Part shown: piece after piece, positions 9,159 through 17,993 of the stretch
Layout of the letters: every line of letters starts with the position of its first letter
Position numbering within the stretch: the first letter of the stretch is position 1
Made by a program: the position numbers and the translations under genes
Notes under the pieces: generated by a model
Told to the model about the DNA's origin: nothing
Databases searched by the model: none
Seen by the model: the letters and a program-made list of their open reading frames with translations, nothing else
Assembly (NCBI RefSeq): GCF_001758785.1
Contig: NZ_LROM01000131.1
Location: 42,484-106,483 of the forward strand
Direction of reading: 5' to 3'
From: Duganella phyllosphaerae
GTDB taxonomy: Bacteria; Pseudomonadota; Gammaproteobacteria; Burkholderiales; Burkholderiaceae_D
Length of the DNA stretch: 64,000 bases

Positions 9159-9368
9159 TCAGGCGATGCTTGGTTTATGGTCGCGTGCATTCAGAATCTC
9201 GGGCAGACTTGCAACGTTCTCAACCCAAGATGAGTATTCTTCCCTGGTCATGCCAAGAAATATGTAAAGCGGCACAGAGCCGGGATTATCATGCCACGCG
9301 TCGATAAAGTCATCGATGTCCTCAGGCTGCGCGTCACCCGTACGGCACATGTCAATAAAGTTAGACAT
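9159..9368 (-). CDS. Small acidic protein, putative immunity/antitoxin partner of the E3-like ribonuclease
   Basis: 69 residues, acidic in the middle (PEDIDDFIDAWHDN), with the core 'LGMTREEYSSWVENVASLPEIL'. This pattern recurs in small proteins of unknown function beside toxin genes. It is not like the classical colicin E3 immunity protein as I remember it. The ATG at 9368 follows a good AGGAG and lies 8 bp inside the end of the upstream toxin-like gene, so the two are translationally coupled on the minus strand with the toxin first. The overlap, the small size and the acidic charge against a basic RNase suggest a neutralising partner. That is inference from context. Confidence 0.65.
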   Translation of the reverse strand: MSNFIDMCRTGDAQPEDIDDFIDAWHDNPGSVPLYIFLGMTREEYSSWVENVASLPEILNARDHKPSIA

Positions 9369-9594
9369 CTATTCTCCTCCCAGGCACTGGATCTTTGATA
9401 AATTTCCCGTTGATCGCATCAATGCTGCCCAAGTGGCGACCTCGTTTATTGAAGACTTCTATGTCGCCGTGCGTGTAGTCCCAAGTATAGAGTTTTGTTC
9501 CATCCTTGGAACGCCAACGTCTTTGACCGTCGCGAGCGCCAAGACTGATGCACTCGTCAAGGTACGATGGCTTGGGGATCGGTTTCGGGGACAT
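9361..9594 (-). CDS. Miniature colicin E3-type (16S rRNA-cleaving) ribonuclease domain
   Basis: The 77-residue product is essentially just the cytotoxic domain of the colicin E3 family. 'RRWRSKDGTKLYTWDYTHGD' and 'RGRHLGSID...GKFIKDPVPGRR' align well with the E3 C-terminus. The residues equivalent to catalytic D510, H513, E517 and R545 of colicin E3 appear as D39, H42, E46 and R73 or R74. No receptor-binding or translocation domain precedes it: an in-frame TAA lies 7 bp upstream of the ATG, and no clear ribosome-binding site is seen. It is either a stand-alone intracellular toxin or an orphan toxin tip left from a larger polymorphic toxin. The next gene overlaps it by 8 bp and is the likely immunity protein. 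Confidence 0.72.
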   Translation of the reverse strand: MSPKPIPKPSYLDECISLGARDGQRRWRSKDGTKLYTWDYTHGDIEVFNKRGRHLGSIDAINGKFIKDPVPGRRIDV

Positions 9595-9637
9595 GCAACT
9601 TTAGACTAGCATATCCCCGAAGAAGTTCCATCCTACG

Positions 9638-11032
9638 TCACTGCCAATGCATCAACACCGGCGGCACCAGCAGCGCCAGCGCCATCACCGCGTAGATCAG
9701 CTGCAGCGGAATCATCCACTTGGCCCAGGTAATCCACGGCACCCGCGCCAGTGCCAGCACGCCCACGGTGATGCCCGAAGTCGGGATCATCGGCGTGGTC
9801 AGTTCGCCAAACTGGAAGGCCAGGATGGCGGTCTGGCGGGTGACGCCCACCAGGTCGGCCAGCGGCGCCATGATCGGCATGGTCAGCGCGGCCTGGCCGG
9901 TGCCGGAGTGGATGAAGAAATTGATCACGGTCTGGATGCCGAACATTTTCCACGCCGTGAAGATCGGCGACGACGACTGCACCAGTGGCGTCAAAGCGTG
10001 CAGCATGGTGTCGATGATCTGGGCGTCGCGCGCCAGGATCATGGTGCCGCGCGCCAGCGCGATCACCAGCGCCGTGCCCACCAGGTCGCGCGCGCCCTGG
10101 ATGAAGCCGTCGACGATCTGGCCCGAATCGAGCCGGCCGACCAGGCCGATCACCACGCCCATGGTCAGGAACAGGGCGGCGATTTCGTCGATGTACCAGC
10201 CGTAATGCACCACGCCCACCACCATGATCGCCAGCGAACCGGCAAACATCCACAGCACCAGCTTGTGGCGCGCGGTCATGCCGGTAAACTCGCCCAGGCC
10301 TTCCGGCTGCTCCTTGCGTTTTTCCAGGTCGAGCGCATAGGTGGGACTCAACTGCGGATTTTTTTTGACGCGCGCTGCGTACCACATCAAGAATGCCACG
10401 GTAATCGCGGTGGCGATGGTCCAGGCGATCAGGCGGTAGCCCCAGCCGGAAAACACCGGCACGCCGGCGATGCCCTGGGCGATGCCGACGTTGAACGGAT
10501 TTAAGAATGCCGCCGAAAAACCGACCTGCGAACCGAGGAACGGGATCGACACGCCGGTAATCGTGTCATAGCCCAGTGCCAGCGCCAGCGGCACGAAAAT
10601 CAATATGAACGGTATCGCTTCCTCGTTCATGCCGAAGGTGGCGCCGCCGATCGAAAACAGCGTGACAAACACGGGGATCAACGCCTTCTGGATGAAGCGC
10701 GAATTCTTGTGCGCGGCGGCCAGCGCCTTGATCATCGAATCGACCGCCTCGGTCTTGTGCAGCACCGCAAACGCGCCGCCGACGATCAGGACAAACGCGA
10801 TGATCTGCGCCGCTTCCACGAAACCCTTGATCGGCGCCTTGAGCAGGGCCACCACGCCCTGCGGCGCGCTCGGCACGTAATGGAAGCTGTCGGCCACGAT
10901 CAGCTGCTTGCCGTTGACCAGGTGGGTATCGTACTTGCCGCCGGGGACCAGCCAGGTGGCGGTGGCGATCAGGGCCAGGATGATGAACAGCAGGACAAAG
11001 GTATGCGGTAGCTTGAATTTTTTGATGGCCAT
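9638..11032 (-). CDS. YfcC-family (C4-dicarboxylate/amino-acid type) membrane carrier
   Basis: 464 residues with about 12 hydrophobic membrane segments. The opening (KLPHTFVLLFIILALIATAT followed by WLVPGGKYD) and the internal 'FGMNEEAIPFILIFVPLALALGYD' and 'HSGTGQAALTMPIMAPLADLVG' repeats are characteristic of the YfcC family. Members are annotated as dicarboxylate or basic amino acid carriers, and few have been tested. The gene lies 50 bp downstream of the zinc hydrolase at 11083-12207 on the same strand, probably one operon. Opposite a cyanophycinase cluster, an uptake role for Asp/Arg or the beta-Asp-Arg dipeptide is a reasonable inference. No strong ribosome-binding site is seen before the ATG. 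Confidence 0.85.
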   Translation of the reverse strand: MAIKKFKLPHTFVLLFIILALIATATWLVPGGKYDTHLVNGKQLIVADSFHYVPSAPQGVVALLKAPIKGFVEAAQIIAFVLIVGGAFAVLHKTEAVDSMIKALAAAHKNSRFIQKALIPVFVTLFSIGGATFGMNEEAIPFILIFVPLALALGYDTITGVSIPFLGSQVGFSAAFLNPFNVGIAQGIAGVPVFSGWGYRLIAWTIATAITVAFLMWYAARVKKNPQLSPTYALDLEKRKEQPEGLGEFTGMTARHKLVLWMFAGSLAIMVVGVVHYGWYIDEIAALFLTMGVVIGLVGRLDSGQIVDGFIQGARDLVGTALVIALARGTMILARDAQIIDTMLHALTPLVQSSSPIFTAWKMFGIQTVINFFIHSGTGQAALTMPIMAPLADLVGVTRQTAILAFQFGELTTPMIPTSGITVGVLALARVPWITWAKWMIPLQLIYAVMALALLVPPVLMHWQ

Positions 11033-11082
11033 TTTTTATTGTCGCTATGAAGTGAGGCGTATCGGCTTATTGGCTTATTGGT

Positions 11083-12207
11083 TTATTGACTGAGCAGGTC
11101 GCCGGCGCGGAAGGCGGTGGCGCCGGCCACTTTGCCCACGTTCATGCCACGCAGCACGTGGCGGTGGGCGCTGCGGGCGAAGAACACGCCGGCCACGCTG
11201 GCGCGGATTACCGTGGTGTGGCCGCTGACCGGGTCGATCAGGTCGGCGATGGCGTCGCCCGGCTGCAGCTTGTCGCCCATGTTGCGGGTGTAGACCAGTA
11301 CGCCGTGGTGCGGCGCGTACAGCGGTTCCACGCCTTCCAGTGGCGTGGCGGCGCACAGCGGCGCCGGCAGGTCGGCGGCCGGATCATCGTCCGTCAGCAC
11401 GCCGTTGAGGGCCAGGTAGCGCAGCAGCGCGTTGGCGTCGCGCTCGGCCAGGTCGTAGCTCACCTCGGCTTCGCCGCGCAGCTCCACCGTGACCGCCACG
11501 CAGGCCGGCGGAATCGGGTAGGCGCCCTTGAAGTGATTGTCGAGATCCCACCACAGGCGGCTGCACGCTTCGTCGAACGGTTCGCCGCCCGCTTCCAGCG
11601 CCAGCAGCAGCGCGTGTGCGCCGAGCAGGGCGGACAGCGGCGCCACCGCGTCGGCCAGCGGCGTGCCGGCGTACAGGTGCATCACGGCCTCGTTGTCGCA
11701 GTGCAGGTCGAGCACGATGTCGGCGTCCACCGCCAGGGTCATCAGCACTTTTTTGAGGGTTTCGGCGTCGGTCTTCGGCTGCCAGGTGGCGATCGAGGCG
11801 CGCGCGTGTTCGCGGACCAGGCGCACGTTCTGCTGGGCGTCCTGGCCCATCTGGCCGTCGAGCGACACCTTGAGGTCGTCGAAGACATGCTTGTAATTGC
11901 GGTTGAAGTTGATGCCGGTGGTCAGATCGAAGCGGCCGAAGGCGGCGCCCTGGATCGCCTGCGCCAGCCCGATCGGGTTGGCGGCCGGCACCAGGATGAT
12001 CTCGCCGGTGATGCGGCCCGCCTGTTCCAGCGCGGTCAATTGCTTGCGCAGGCATTGCGCCACCAGCATGCCGGGCACCTCGTCGGCATGCAGCGAGGCC
12101 TGGATATAGACTTTTTTGCCGGCGCCGGGCGTGCCGAAGTGAAAACTGGTCAGCTCGTAGGTATTGGCGCTGTGCAGGCCGGAAAGGGGATGTTTTTGTG
12201 CTTGCAT
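11083..12207 (-). CDS. AstE/AspA-superfamily zinc hydrolase, candidate cyanophycin dipeptide hydrolase (CphZ-like)
   Basis: 374 residues of the succinylglutamate desuccinylase/aspartoacylase (M14-like) superfamily. Zinc ligands are H40 and E43 in 'SLHADEVPG' and H169 in 'DIVLDLHCDNEA'. 'NFNRNY' near residue 100 gives the substrate-binding Asn-Arg pair, and 'VTVELRGEAEVS' carries the likely catalytic Glu. A C-terminal beta domain follows (VLVYTRNMGDKLQPGDAIADL). From memory of the literature, a subgroup of this superfamily (CphZ, related to Pseudomonas AotO) splits beta-Asp-Arg dipeptides from cyanophycin and lies beside cyanophycin genes. The two cyanophycinases 3 kb away on the other strand make that subgroup the best guess. 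Alternatives are another N-acyl amino acid deacylase or carboxypeptidase. It is probably co-transcribed with the YfcC carrier. Confidence 0.8.
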   Translation of the reverse strand: MQAQKHPLSGLHSANTYELTSFHFGTPGAGKKVYIQASLHADEVPGMLVAQCLRKQLTALEQAGRITGEIILVPAANPIGLAQAIQGAAFGRFDLTTGINFNRNYKHVFDDLKVSLDGQMGQDAQQNVRLVREHARASIATWQPKTDAETLKKVLMTLAVDADIVLDLHCDNEAVMHLYAGTPLADAVAPLSALLGAHALLLALEAGGEPFDEACSRLWWDLDNHFKGAYPIPPACVAVTVELRGEAEVSYDLAERDANALLRYLALNGVLTDDDPAADLPAPLCAATPLEGVEPLYAPHHGVLVYTRNMGDKLQPGDAIADLIDPVSGHTTVIRASVAGVFFARSAHRHVLRGMNVGKVAGATAFRAGDLLSQ

Positions 12208-12407
12208 GGTGGCGGGCGACTGGTAAAAAAGTGGGCTGAAGGTGGGCAGAAATGGTGCAAAACGCTTGAGTATGTAGCACTATTTTCACAAAGTAAATCA
12301 TAGTGCATGTATCGGACCGCGCTTCCTTGAGTTTTTGGCTGCTTATGCGTACAGTCGATTTTAACGATGTATTTGTTTATAACATTACCACCTAAGAAGA
12401 GAATACT

Positions 12408-15203
12408 ATGGCTGACCTGCACGGCATGCGAATTTCGACGATGGCTCACGCGGTGCGCCGCACGCTGGGCCTGGGGATGGTCGGGCTGATGGGGCTGGCC
12501 GGTCAGCAGGCGCTGGCGCAGCAGGCGCCGGTCACCGCAGCCGCCACTGCCGATAGCGAAACCCAGGTCGCCAAGCCGGTGCAGCGCGTGGAAATCACCG
12601 GCTCGGCCATCAAGCGCATCGAATCGGAACCCGCGCTGCCGGTGCAGGTGATCACCCGCGCCGAGATCGAAAAAGTGGGGGTGACCACCGCGTCCGAGAT
12701 CCTGGCCCGGCTGTCATCCAACGTGGGCGGCCTCACCGACGGCGCCAGCATCAACGTCGGCGGCGACCAGCGCGGCTTCAACAGCGCCAACCTGCGCGGC
12801 ATCGGCACCTCGTCCACGCTGGTGCTGCTCAACGGCCGCCGCATGGCCAACTTCGCCTCGCCCGGCGACGATACCGGCGTCGATCTCAACAATATCCCCG
12901 CCTCGGCCATCCAGCGCGTGGAAGTCCTGCTCGACGGCGCCTCGGCCCTGTACGGCACCGACGCCATTGGCGGCGTGATCAACTTCATCACCCGCAAGGA
13001 CTTCAAGGGTATCGAGCTGAGCACCTACGGCAACAAGACGCAGGAAGGCGGCGCCGGCAAGCGTACCGCCACCATCACCGCCGGTTTCGGCGACCTCGAC
13101 ACGAATGGTTTCAACATCTTCACCGTGGCCGATATCCAGGCCACCAGCGCGCTGTTCACGTCGCAGCGCAAGTTCGTCGGCGACCTGCGCGTACCCGAGC
13201 GCCTGCCGCACTTGCTGTCGGGCTTTACGTCGCCCGCCAATATCCGCCTGACCGGCGCCCAGCGCGACTACCTGAACTCGCAAGGCTTTTCCATCAACGG
13301 CCAGCCGATCACCAGGACCACGATCAACCCGTCGGTGCCCAACTGCGCGCCGCCAGCCAACCTGTATTTGCCGAGCGGCACCGGTGGCTCCGAGGCCTGC
13401 ACCTACGATTACATGGGCGACACCGAGTTGTTCCCGAAATCGAACAAGCTCAATTCGCTCACGCGCGGCGTGTTCCAGATTACCCCTAGCACGCAGCTGT
13501 ACGCCGAAGTGGCGCTGAGCCGTTCGCGCACGTCGTATGTCGGTTCGTCGGCACGGGTGCGCGCCTACGTGGACTACAGCGTGATCCCGGCGCTGGCCGG
13601 CTACAACATGCTATCGCCCGAAGCGAGCGCCGACGACGACGTGCTCGGCGAAGTGGAATTGCGCGTGCGCCTGAACGAAGCCGGCCGCCGCACCAGCGAA
13701 CTTACCAGCGAAAGCCAGCGCTACGTGGTCGGCCTGACCGGCAGCGCCAACGGCTGGGACTACGACATGGGCTTCAACCACAGCGTCAACACCATCAAGG
13801 ACCGCGATACCCACGGCTACGTGTTGTACAACGAAGTGCGCCAGGGCATCATCGACGGCCTGATCAACCCGTTCGGCCCGTCCAGCCCGGCCGGCGTGGC
13901 CCTGCTCGACAGCATCCAGGTCAACGACGAAGTGCGCCGCGCCAAGGGCACCATGGATTCGATCGACTTCAAGGTGTCGCACTCGGTGGGCACCCTGGCC
14001 GGGGGCGATGCCGGCCTGGCCATCGGCGGCGAATGGCGCCGCGAGCGCAACACGTTTACGCCATCCGCGCTCCTGATGAGCGACAACATCAATGACGACT
14101 TCGCGCCGGAAGGCGGCGGGGCGACCGCCAACAGCCGCAAGGTGAAAGCCATCTTCGGCGAGCTGCTGCTGCCGTTCAGCAAGCAATGGGAAGCGCAAGT
14201 GTCGGCCCGTTACGACCACTACCAGGTGGTGGGCGGCGCGGCCAGCCCCAAGGTAGGCCTCACGTACACGCCGACCAAGACCATGCTGTTCCGTGCCTCG
14301 GCCGGCCGCGGCTTCCGCGCACCGTCGATGAACGAGCTGTACCGTCCTACTGTCTACAGCGCTACCGCCACCTTGCCCGATCCGGTCTATTGCGCCACGG
14401 TCAACAACGACTACGCCGAGTGCGCGTTCAACTGGGACACGCGCCGCTATTCCAACGCCAACCTGAAGCCGGAGAAGAGCAAGCAGGCCTCGATCGGCAT
14501 GGTGATCCAGCCATCGCGCAATGCCTCGATGACGCTCGACTACTGGCGCATCAAGCGTACCGACCTGATCAGCGAAATCGGTGACGACATCATCCTCAAC
14601 AATCCGGCCAAGTACGGCAACCTGGTGATCCGCGACGAAGACAACGAGATCGACTACATCGAACTGCGCAAGGAGAACCGTGGCGCCCAGATCGCCTCGG
14701 GCCTGGACCTGGTGCTCGACTACAGTGGCGTGAAGACCTTTGCCGGCCGTTTCGGCGGCCGCCTGTCCGGCACCTATGTGCTCGATTCCAAGATCCAGAA
14801 CGCCAAGGGCGACCCGTTCGTGAGCAACCTGGGCCGCTTCGTCACCGACGGCGTGGTGCAGCGCTGGCGCCATACGATTTCGATGGACTGGGACAATGGT
14901 CCCTTGTCGGCCACCCTGTCGAACACGTTCTCGAGTGGTTACCACGACCAGAATTCGGCCATCAATCTCGACGATGGCTCGGTGGTGGCGCCGAACAAGG
15001 TCACCTCGTACTCGTTGTGGGACCTGACCGGCGCGTGGCAAATCAACAAGAACTTCAAGCTGCGCGCCGGTATGCAGAACATGTTCAATCGCACGCCACC
15101 GTTCTCCAACCAGGCGTATTACTTCCTGTCCGGCTACGATCCCACCTATACCGATCCGCGCGGCCGCCGTTTCTTTGCTTCCGCTAACTACGCTTTCAAG
15201 TGA
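12408..15203 (+). CDS. TonB-dependent outer membrane receptor
   Basis: 931 residues. An N-terminal signal peptide ends near QQALAQQ, a TonB-box-like 'VQRVEITGSAIKR' follows, then a plug domain (ASEILARLSSNVGG ... LVLLNGRRM ... IPASAIQRVEVLLDGASALY ... GGVINFIT). The 22-strand barrel closes with 'RGRRFFASANYAFK' and a terminal aromatic-Lys. There is no N-terminal STN signalling domain. The ATG follows an AAGAAGAG site. It is divergent from the zinc hydrolase and carrier and is the first gene of a run with two cyanophycinases and an M64 protease, so it probably imports a peptide or polymer fragment. The TonB-dependent family is too varied to give the ligand from sequence alone. Confidence 0.93.
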   Translation: MADLHGMRISTMAHAVRRTLGLGMVGLMGLAGQQALAQQAPVTAAATADSETQVAKPVQRVEITGSAIKRIESEPALPVQVITRAEIEKVGVTTASEILARLSSNVGGLTDGASINVGGDQRGFNSANLRGIGTSSTLVLLNGRRMANFASPGDDTGVDLNNIPASAIQRVEVLLDGASALYGTDAIGGVINFITRKDFKGIELSTYGNKTQEGGAGKRTATITAGFGDLDTNGFNIFTVADIQATSALFTSQRKFVGDLRVPERLPHLLSGFTSPANIRLTGAQRDYLNSQGFSINGQPITRTTINPSVPNCAPPANLYLPSGTGGSEACTYDYMGDTELFPKSNKLNSLTRGVFQITPSTQLYAEVALSRSRTSYVGSSARVRAYVDYSVIPALAGYNMLSPEASADDDVLGEVELRVRLNEAGRRTSELTSESQRYVVGLTGSANGWDYDMGFNHSVNTIKDRDTHGYVLYNEVRQGIIDGLINPFGPSSPAGVALLDSIQVNDEVRRAKGTMDSIDFKVSHSVGTLAGGDAGLAIGGEWRRERNTFTPSALLMSDNINDDFAPEGGGATANSRKVKAIFGELLLPFSKQWEAQVSARYDHYQVVGGAASPKVGLTYTPTKTMLFRASAGRGFRAPSMNELYRPTVYSATATLPDPVYCATVNNDYAECAFNWDTRRYSNANLKPEKSKQASIGMVIQPSRNASMTLDYWRIKRTDLISEIGDDIILNNPAKYGNLVIRDEDNEIDYIELRKENRGAQIASGLDLVLDYSGVKTFAGRFGGRLSGTYVLDSKIQNAKGDPFVSNLGRFVTDGVVQRWRHTISMDWDNGPLSATLSNTFSSGYHDQNSAINLDDGSVVAPNKVTSYSLWDLTGAWQINKNFKLRAGMQNMFNRTPPFSNQAYYFLSGYDPTYTDPRGRRFFASANYAFK

Positions 15204-15334
15204 GCACGATTAAATTCATGGTTTCTACTTCCGCTCAACAATGTAATATAGCCTTAGGTAATTGATTGGTATCATCAGGACTATGACGGCGCCGCGCGCA
15301 AGCCCCGGCGCCGGTTTCACTTTGGAAGGGCAAC

Positions 15335-16642
15335 ATGAATTTTTCAGGTTTTACGTGCCAGCGCCTGTTCGTGCTCTGGCTGCTGGTGTTTGCCAGCTTC
15401 GGCGTACACGCGGCGCAAGGCGCGGCAGCCAAGGCCCAAGCCACCGGCAAGGCGGTCAAACCTGCCAAGGCGGTGCCCCCGCCCAAGCCGGTGGTGGCGC
15501 CGCCGGCGGGCAACCTGGTGATTATCGGTGGCGGCTTGCGCGCCGACAATGCGGAGGTCTGGCAACGGATCGTGCTCTTGGCCGGTGGCAAGGGCGCGCG
15601 CATCGGCGTGTTCGGCTCGGCCTCGATCAATCCTGAAAACGCCGCCCAGAACACGGTCAACAAGCTCAACCAATATGGCGCCCAGGCGTTTTTCATCCCG
15701 CTGGGCGTCACGCTGCCCAATAGCGACTACCGCAAGGCCGCCGAAGACCCGGAAGTGGTCGCCCTGATCCATTCGGCCACCGGCATCTATTTCACCGGCG
15801 GCGACCAGGCCCGCATCACCAAGGCGCTGGTGCGCCAGGACGGCACCCGTACCGCCGCGCTCGAAGCGGTGTGGGACGTGTACCGCGAAGGCGGCGTGGT
15901 GGCAGGTTCTTCCGCTGGCGCCGCCATCATGAGCACCACCATGTTTTACGACGCCAAGTCCACGCTCGACATGCTCAAGCAAGGTGTGACGGACGGCAAC
16001 GAAATCGCACCGGGCCTCGGCTTCGTGGGCGACGATGTTTTCATCGACCAGCACTTGCTGGTGCGCGGCCGCTTTGCCCGCATGATCCCGGTGATGCTGA
16101 AAAAAGGCTACCAGATCGGCCTCGGTATCGACGAGAACACGGCCATGGTGGTCAACGCCAAGCGCGACGTGGAAATCATCGGCTACAGCGGTGCGCTGCT
16201 GCTCGACCTGTCGGCGGCGATTACCGACCGCGCCATCAAGGGTTTTAATATCAGCAACGCCACCATCAGCTACCTGGACCGGGGCGACAAGTTCAACCTG
16301 GTCACGCGCGACTTCACGCCATCGCCCGACAAGGCCGACAACAAGCTCGACCCCAACCAGCCCGACACCCGGGGCGTAGTCTATACCAACGATATCCTCG
16401 GCAATAACGCAGTGCTCGACCTGATGGTCAACCTGATCGACAACGCCCAGCAGGATGCGATCGGCATTGCCTTCGGCAATCCGCGCGATTCGTACCCGGA
16501 CATGGGCTTCGAATTCCGCTTCAGCAAGACCGTCAACAGCGTCGGCTACAGCTCGACCGAGGTGGAGGCCTATTCGGTGCTGAAGCTGCGCATGGATATC
16601 CGGCCGATCCAGCTGCAACAGCCGCTCTATCGCTACAGGTAA
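15335..16642 (+). CDS. Exported cyanophycinase (peptidase S51 family), copy 1
   Basis: 435 residues. A signal peptide (LFVLWLLVFASFGVHAAQG) and a Lys/Ala/Pro linker precede a cyanophycinase domain starting at 'GNLVIIGGGLRADN'. The S51 nucleophile elbow is G191-S-S193-A-G. Other family hallmarks are 'YFTGGDQARI', 'DVFIDQHLLVRGRFARM' and 'LGIDENTAMVV'. These enzymes cut cyanophycin (poly-Asp with Arg side chains) to beta-Asp-Arg dipeptides. The signal peptide places this one in the periplasm or outside the cell, as in CphE-type enzymes that feed on external polymer. GGAAGGG precedes the ATG. It is followed after 15 bp by a paralogue with GDSAG in place of GSSAG. No cyanophycin synthetase is in the window. 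Confidence 0.92.
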   Translation: MNFSGFTCQRLFVLWLLVFASFGVHAAQGAAAKAQATGKAVKPAKAVPPPKPVVAPPAGNLVIIGGGLRADNAEVWQRIVLLAGGKGARIGVFGSASINPENAAQNTVNKLNQYGAQAFFIPLGVTLPNSDYRKAAEDPEVVALIHSATGIYFTGGDQARITKALVRQDGTRTAALEAVWDVYREGGVVAGSSAGAAIMSTTMFYDAKSTLDMLKQGVTDGNEIAPGLGFVGDDVFIDQHLLVRGRFARMIPVMLKKGYQIGLGIDENTAMVVNAKRDVEIIGYSGALLLDLSAAITDRAIKGFNISNATISYLDRGDKFNLVTRDFTPSPDKADNKLDPNQPDTRGVVYTNDILGNNAVLDLMVNLIDNAQQDAIGIAFGNPRDSYPDMGFEFRFSKTVNSVGYSSTEVEAYSVLKLRMDIRPIQLQQPLYRYR

Positions 16643-16657
16643 ATCGAACTCAGGCCC

Positions 16658-17926
16658 ATGCGCATGTTCTCCCTGCGATTGCGAACCCTGTTCCAGGCCG
16701 CGCTGCTGGCGGCGCTGCCGCTGGCGCAAGCTGCAGCACCTGCAGCGCCTGCGGCCACCAATGCTGCCACTGCGCCGCAAGGATCGCTGGTCATCGTCGG
16801 CGGCGGCCTGAAGGCCGATAACGCCGAAATCTGGCAACGCATCGTCACCCTGGCCGGCGGCCCCGGCGCGCGCATCGCCGTGCTGCCGTCGGCCAGCGCC
16901 AATCCCGAGCGCGCCGGCCAGTGGATTTCGGAACGCTTGAACAGCTATGGCGCGGCCGCCTTCGTGGTGCCGCTGTCGGTGCGCCTGGCCGATACCGATT
17001 TTCGCAAGGTGGCCGAAGACGCCGAACTGGCCAGCGCCGTGCGCAGCGCCGGCGGCGTGTTCTTCCCTGGCGGCGACCAGTCGCGCATCACCGAAGCGCT
17101 GGTGCGCGCCGACGGCAGCCGCACCGCCGTGCTCGACGCCGTATGGGACGTGTACCGGCGCGGCGGCGTGGTGGCCGGCGACAGCGCCGGCGCCGCCATC
17201 ATGAGCAGCACCATGTTTTACGCCCCCAACTCGGTGCTGGCCACCCTGCGCTCCGGCGTGGCCGATGGCCGCGACATCGCCCCCGGCCTGGGTTTCATCG
17301 GCGACGACGTCTTCGTCGATCAGCACCTGCTGGTGCGTGGCCGCTTTGCGCGCATGATTCCGGCCATGCTCAAGAAGGGCTACAAGGTCGGCCTCGGCAT
17401 CGACGAGAACACGGCCATGGTGGTGGACCGGCGCCGCCAGGTGGAAATCATCGGCGTCAAGGGCGCGCTGCTGATCGACCTGACGCACGCCACCACCGAC
17501 AGTGCGCGCGCCGGTTTCAACGTCTCCAACGCCGTGCTCAGCTACCTGGACCGGGGCGACCGCTACGACCTGGCCACGCACACCTTCACGCCGGCCCCCG
17601 AGAAGGCCGGCGGCCGTCTGGCCGATGGCCGGGAACTGGCGCGCCAGCCCGTGTATTCGAGCGATATCCTGGGCCGCAACGCGGTGGTGGAGCTGATGGA
17701 AAACCTGGTCAACAACCACGAGAACGAAGCGATCGGGATTGCCACCAGCGGGCGCGAGATGGGGGAGGGCGTGCAGCCGCCGGCGTTCCAGTTCACCTTC
17801 CGCAAGACGCCCGACAGCGTCGCCTATTTAAAACCGGAGACGCACAACTACTCGATCCTCAATCTGCGGCTCGATATCCGCCAGCTCGACGCCGCGTCAG
17901 AGCCGGTGCCGGTGCTGTCCAACTGA
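16658..17926 (+). CDS. Exported cyanophycinase (peptidase S51 family), copy 2
   Basis: 422 residues with a signal peptide (LRTLFQAALLAALPLAQAAA) and an S51 domain from 'GSLVIVGGGLKADN'. The elbow is G-D-S176-A-G, and 'FFPGGDQSRI', 'DVFVDQHLLVRGRFARM' and 'LGIDENTAMVV' are all present, so it should be catalytically competent. It lies 15 bp after copy 1 on the same strand, and the two share most of their length: a tandem duplication kept as two active genes. Differences sit mainly in the linker, the elbow (D for S) and the C-terminal region. The copies may differ in polymer or dipeptide preference, or in location; this is not decidable here. Confidence 0.92.
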   Translation: MRMFSLRLRTLFQAALLAALPLAQAAAPAAPAATNAATAPQGSLVIVGGGLKADNAEIWQRIVTLAGGPGARIAVLPSASANPERAGQWISERLNSYGAAAFVVPLSVRLADTDFRKVAEDAELASAVRSAGGVFFPGGDQSRITEALVRADGSRTAVLDAVWDVYRRGGVVAGDSAGAAIMSSTMFYAPNSVLATLRSGVADGRDIAPGLGFIGDDVFVDQHLLVRGRFARMIPAMLKKGYKVGLGIDENTAMVVDRRRQVEIIGVKGALLIDLTHATTDSARAGFNVSNAVLSYLDRGDRYDLATHTFTPAPEKAGGRLADGRELARQPVYSSDILGRNAVVELMENLVNNHENEAIGIATSGREMGEGVQPPAFQFTFRKTPDSVAYLKPETHNYSILNLRLDIRQLDAASEPVPVLSN

Positions 17927-17993
17927 GCACAGAGTACTGTGCGGTTGCGGATGCAGGCACTAGAATGGTCGTTTCGACCTACGCGAGGCCTGC

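Noticed and set aside
15344..17719. Long antisense frame over both cyanophycinases
   Set aside because: Shadow frame; composition is unlike a protein.
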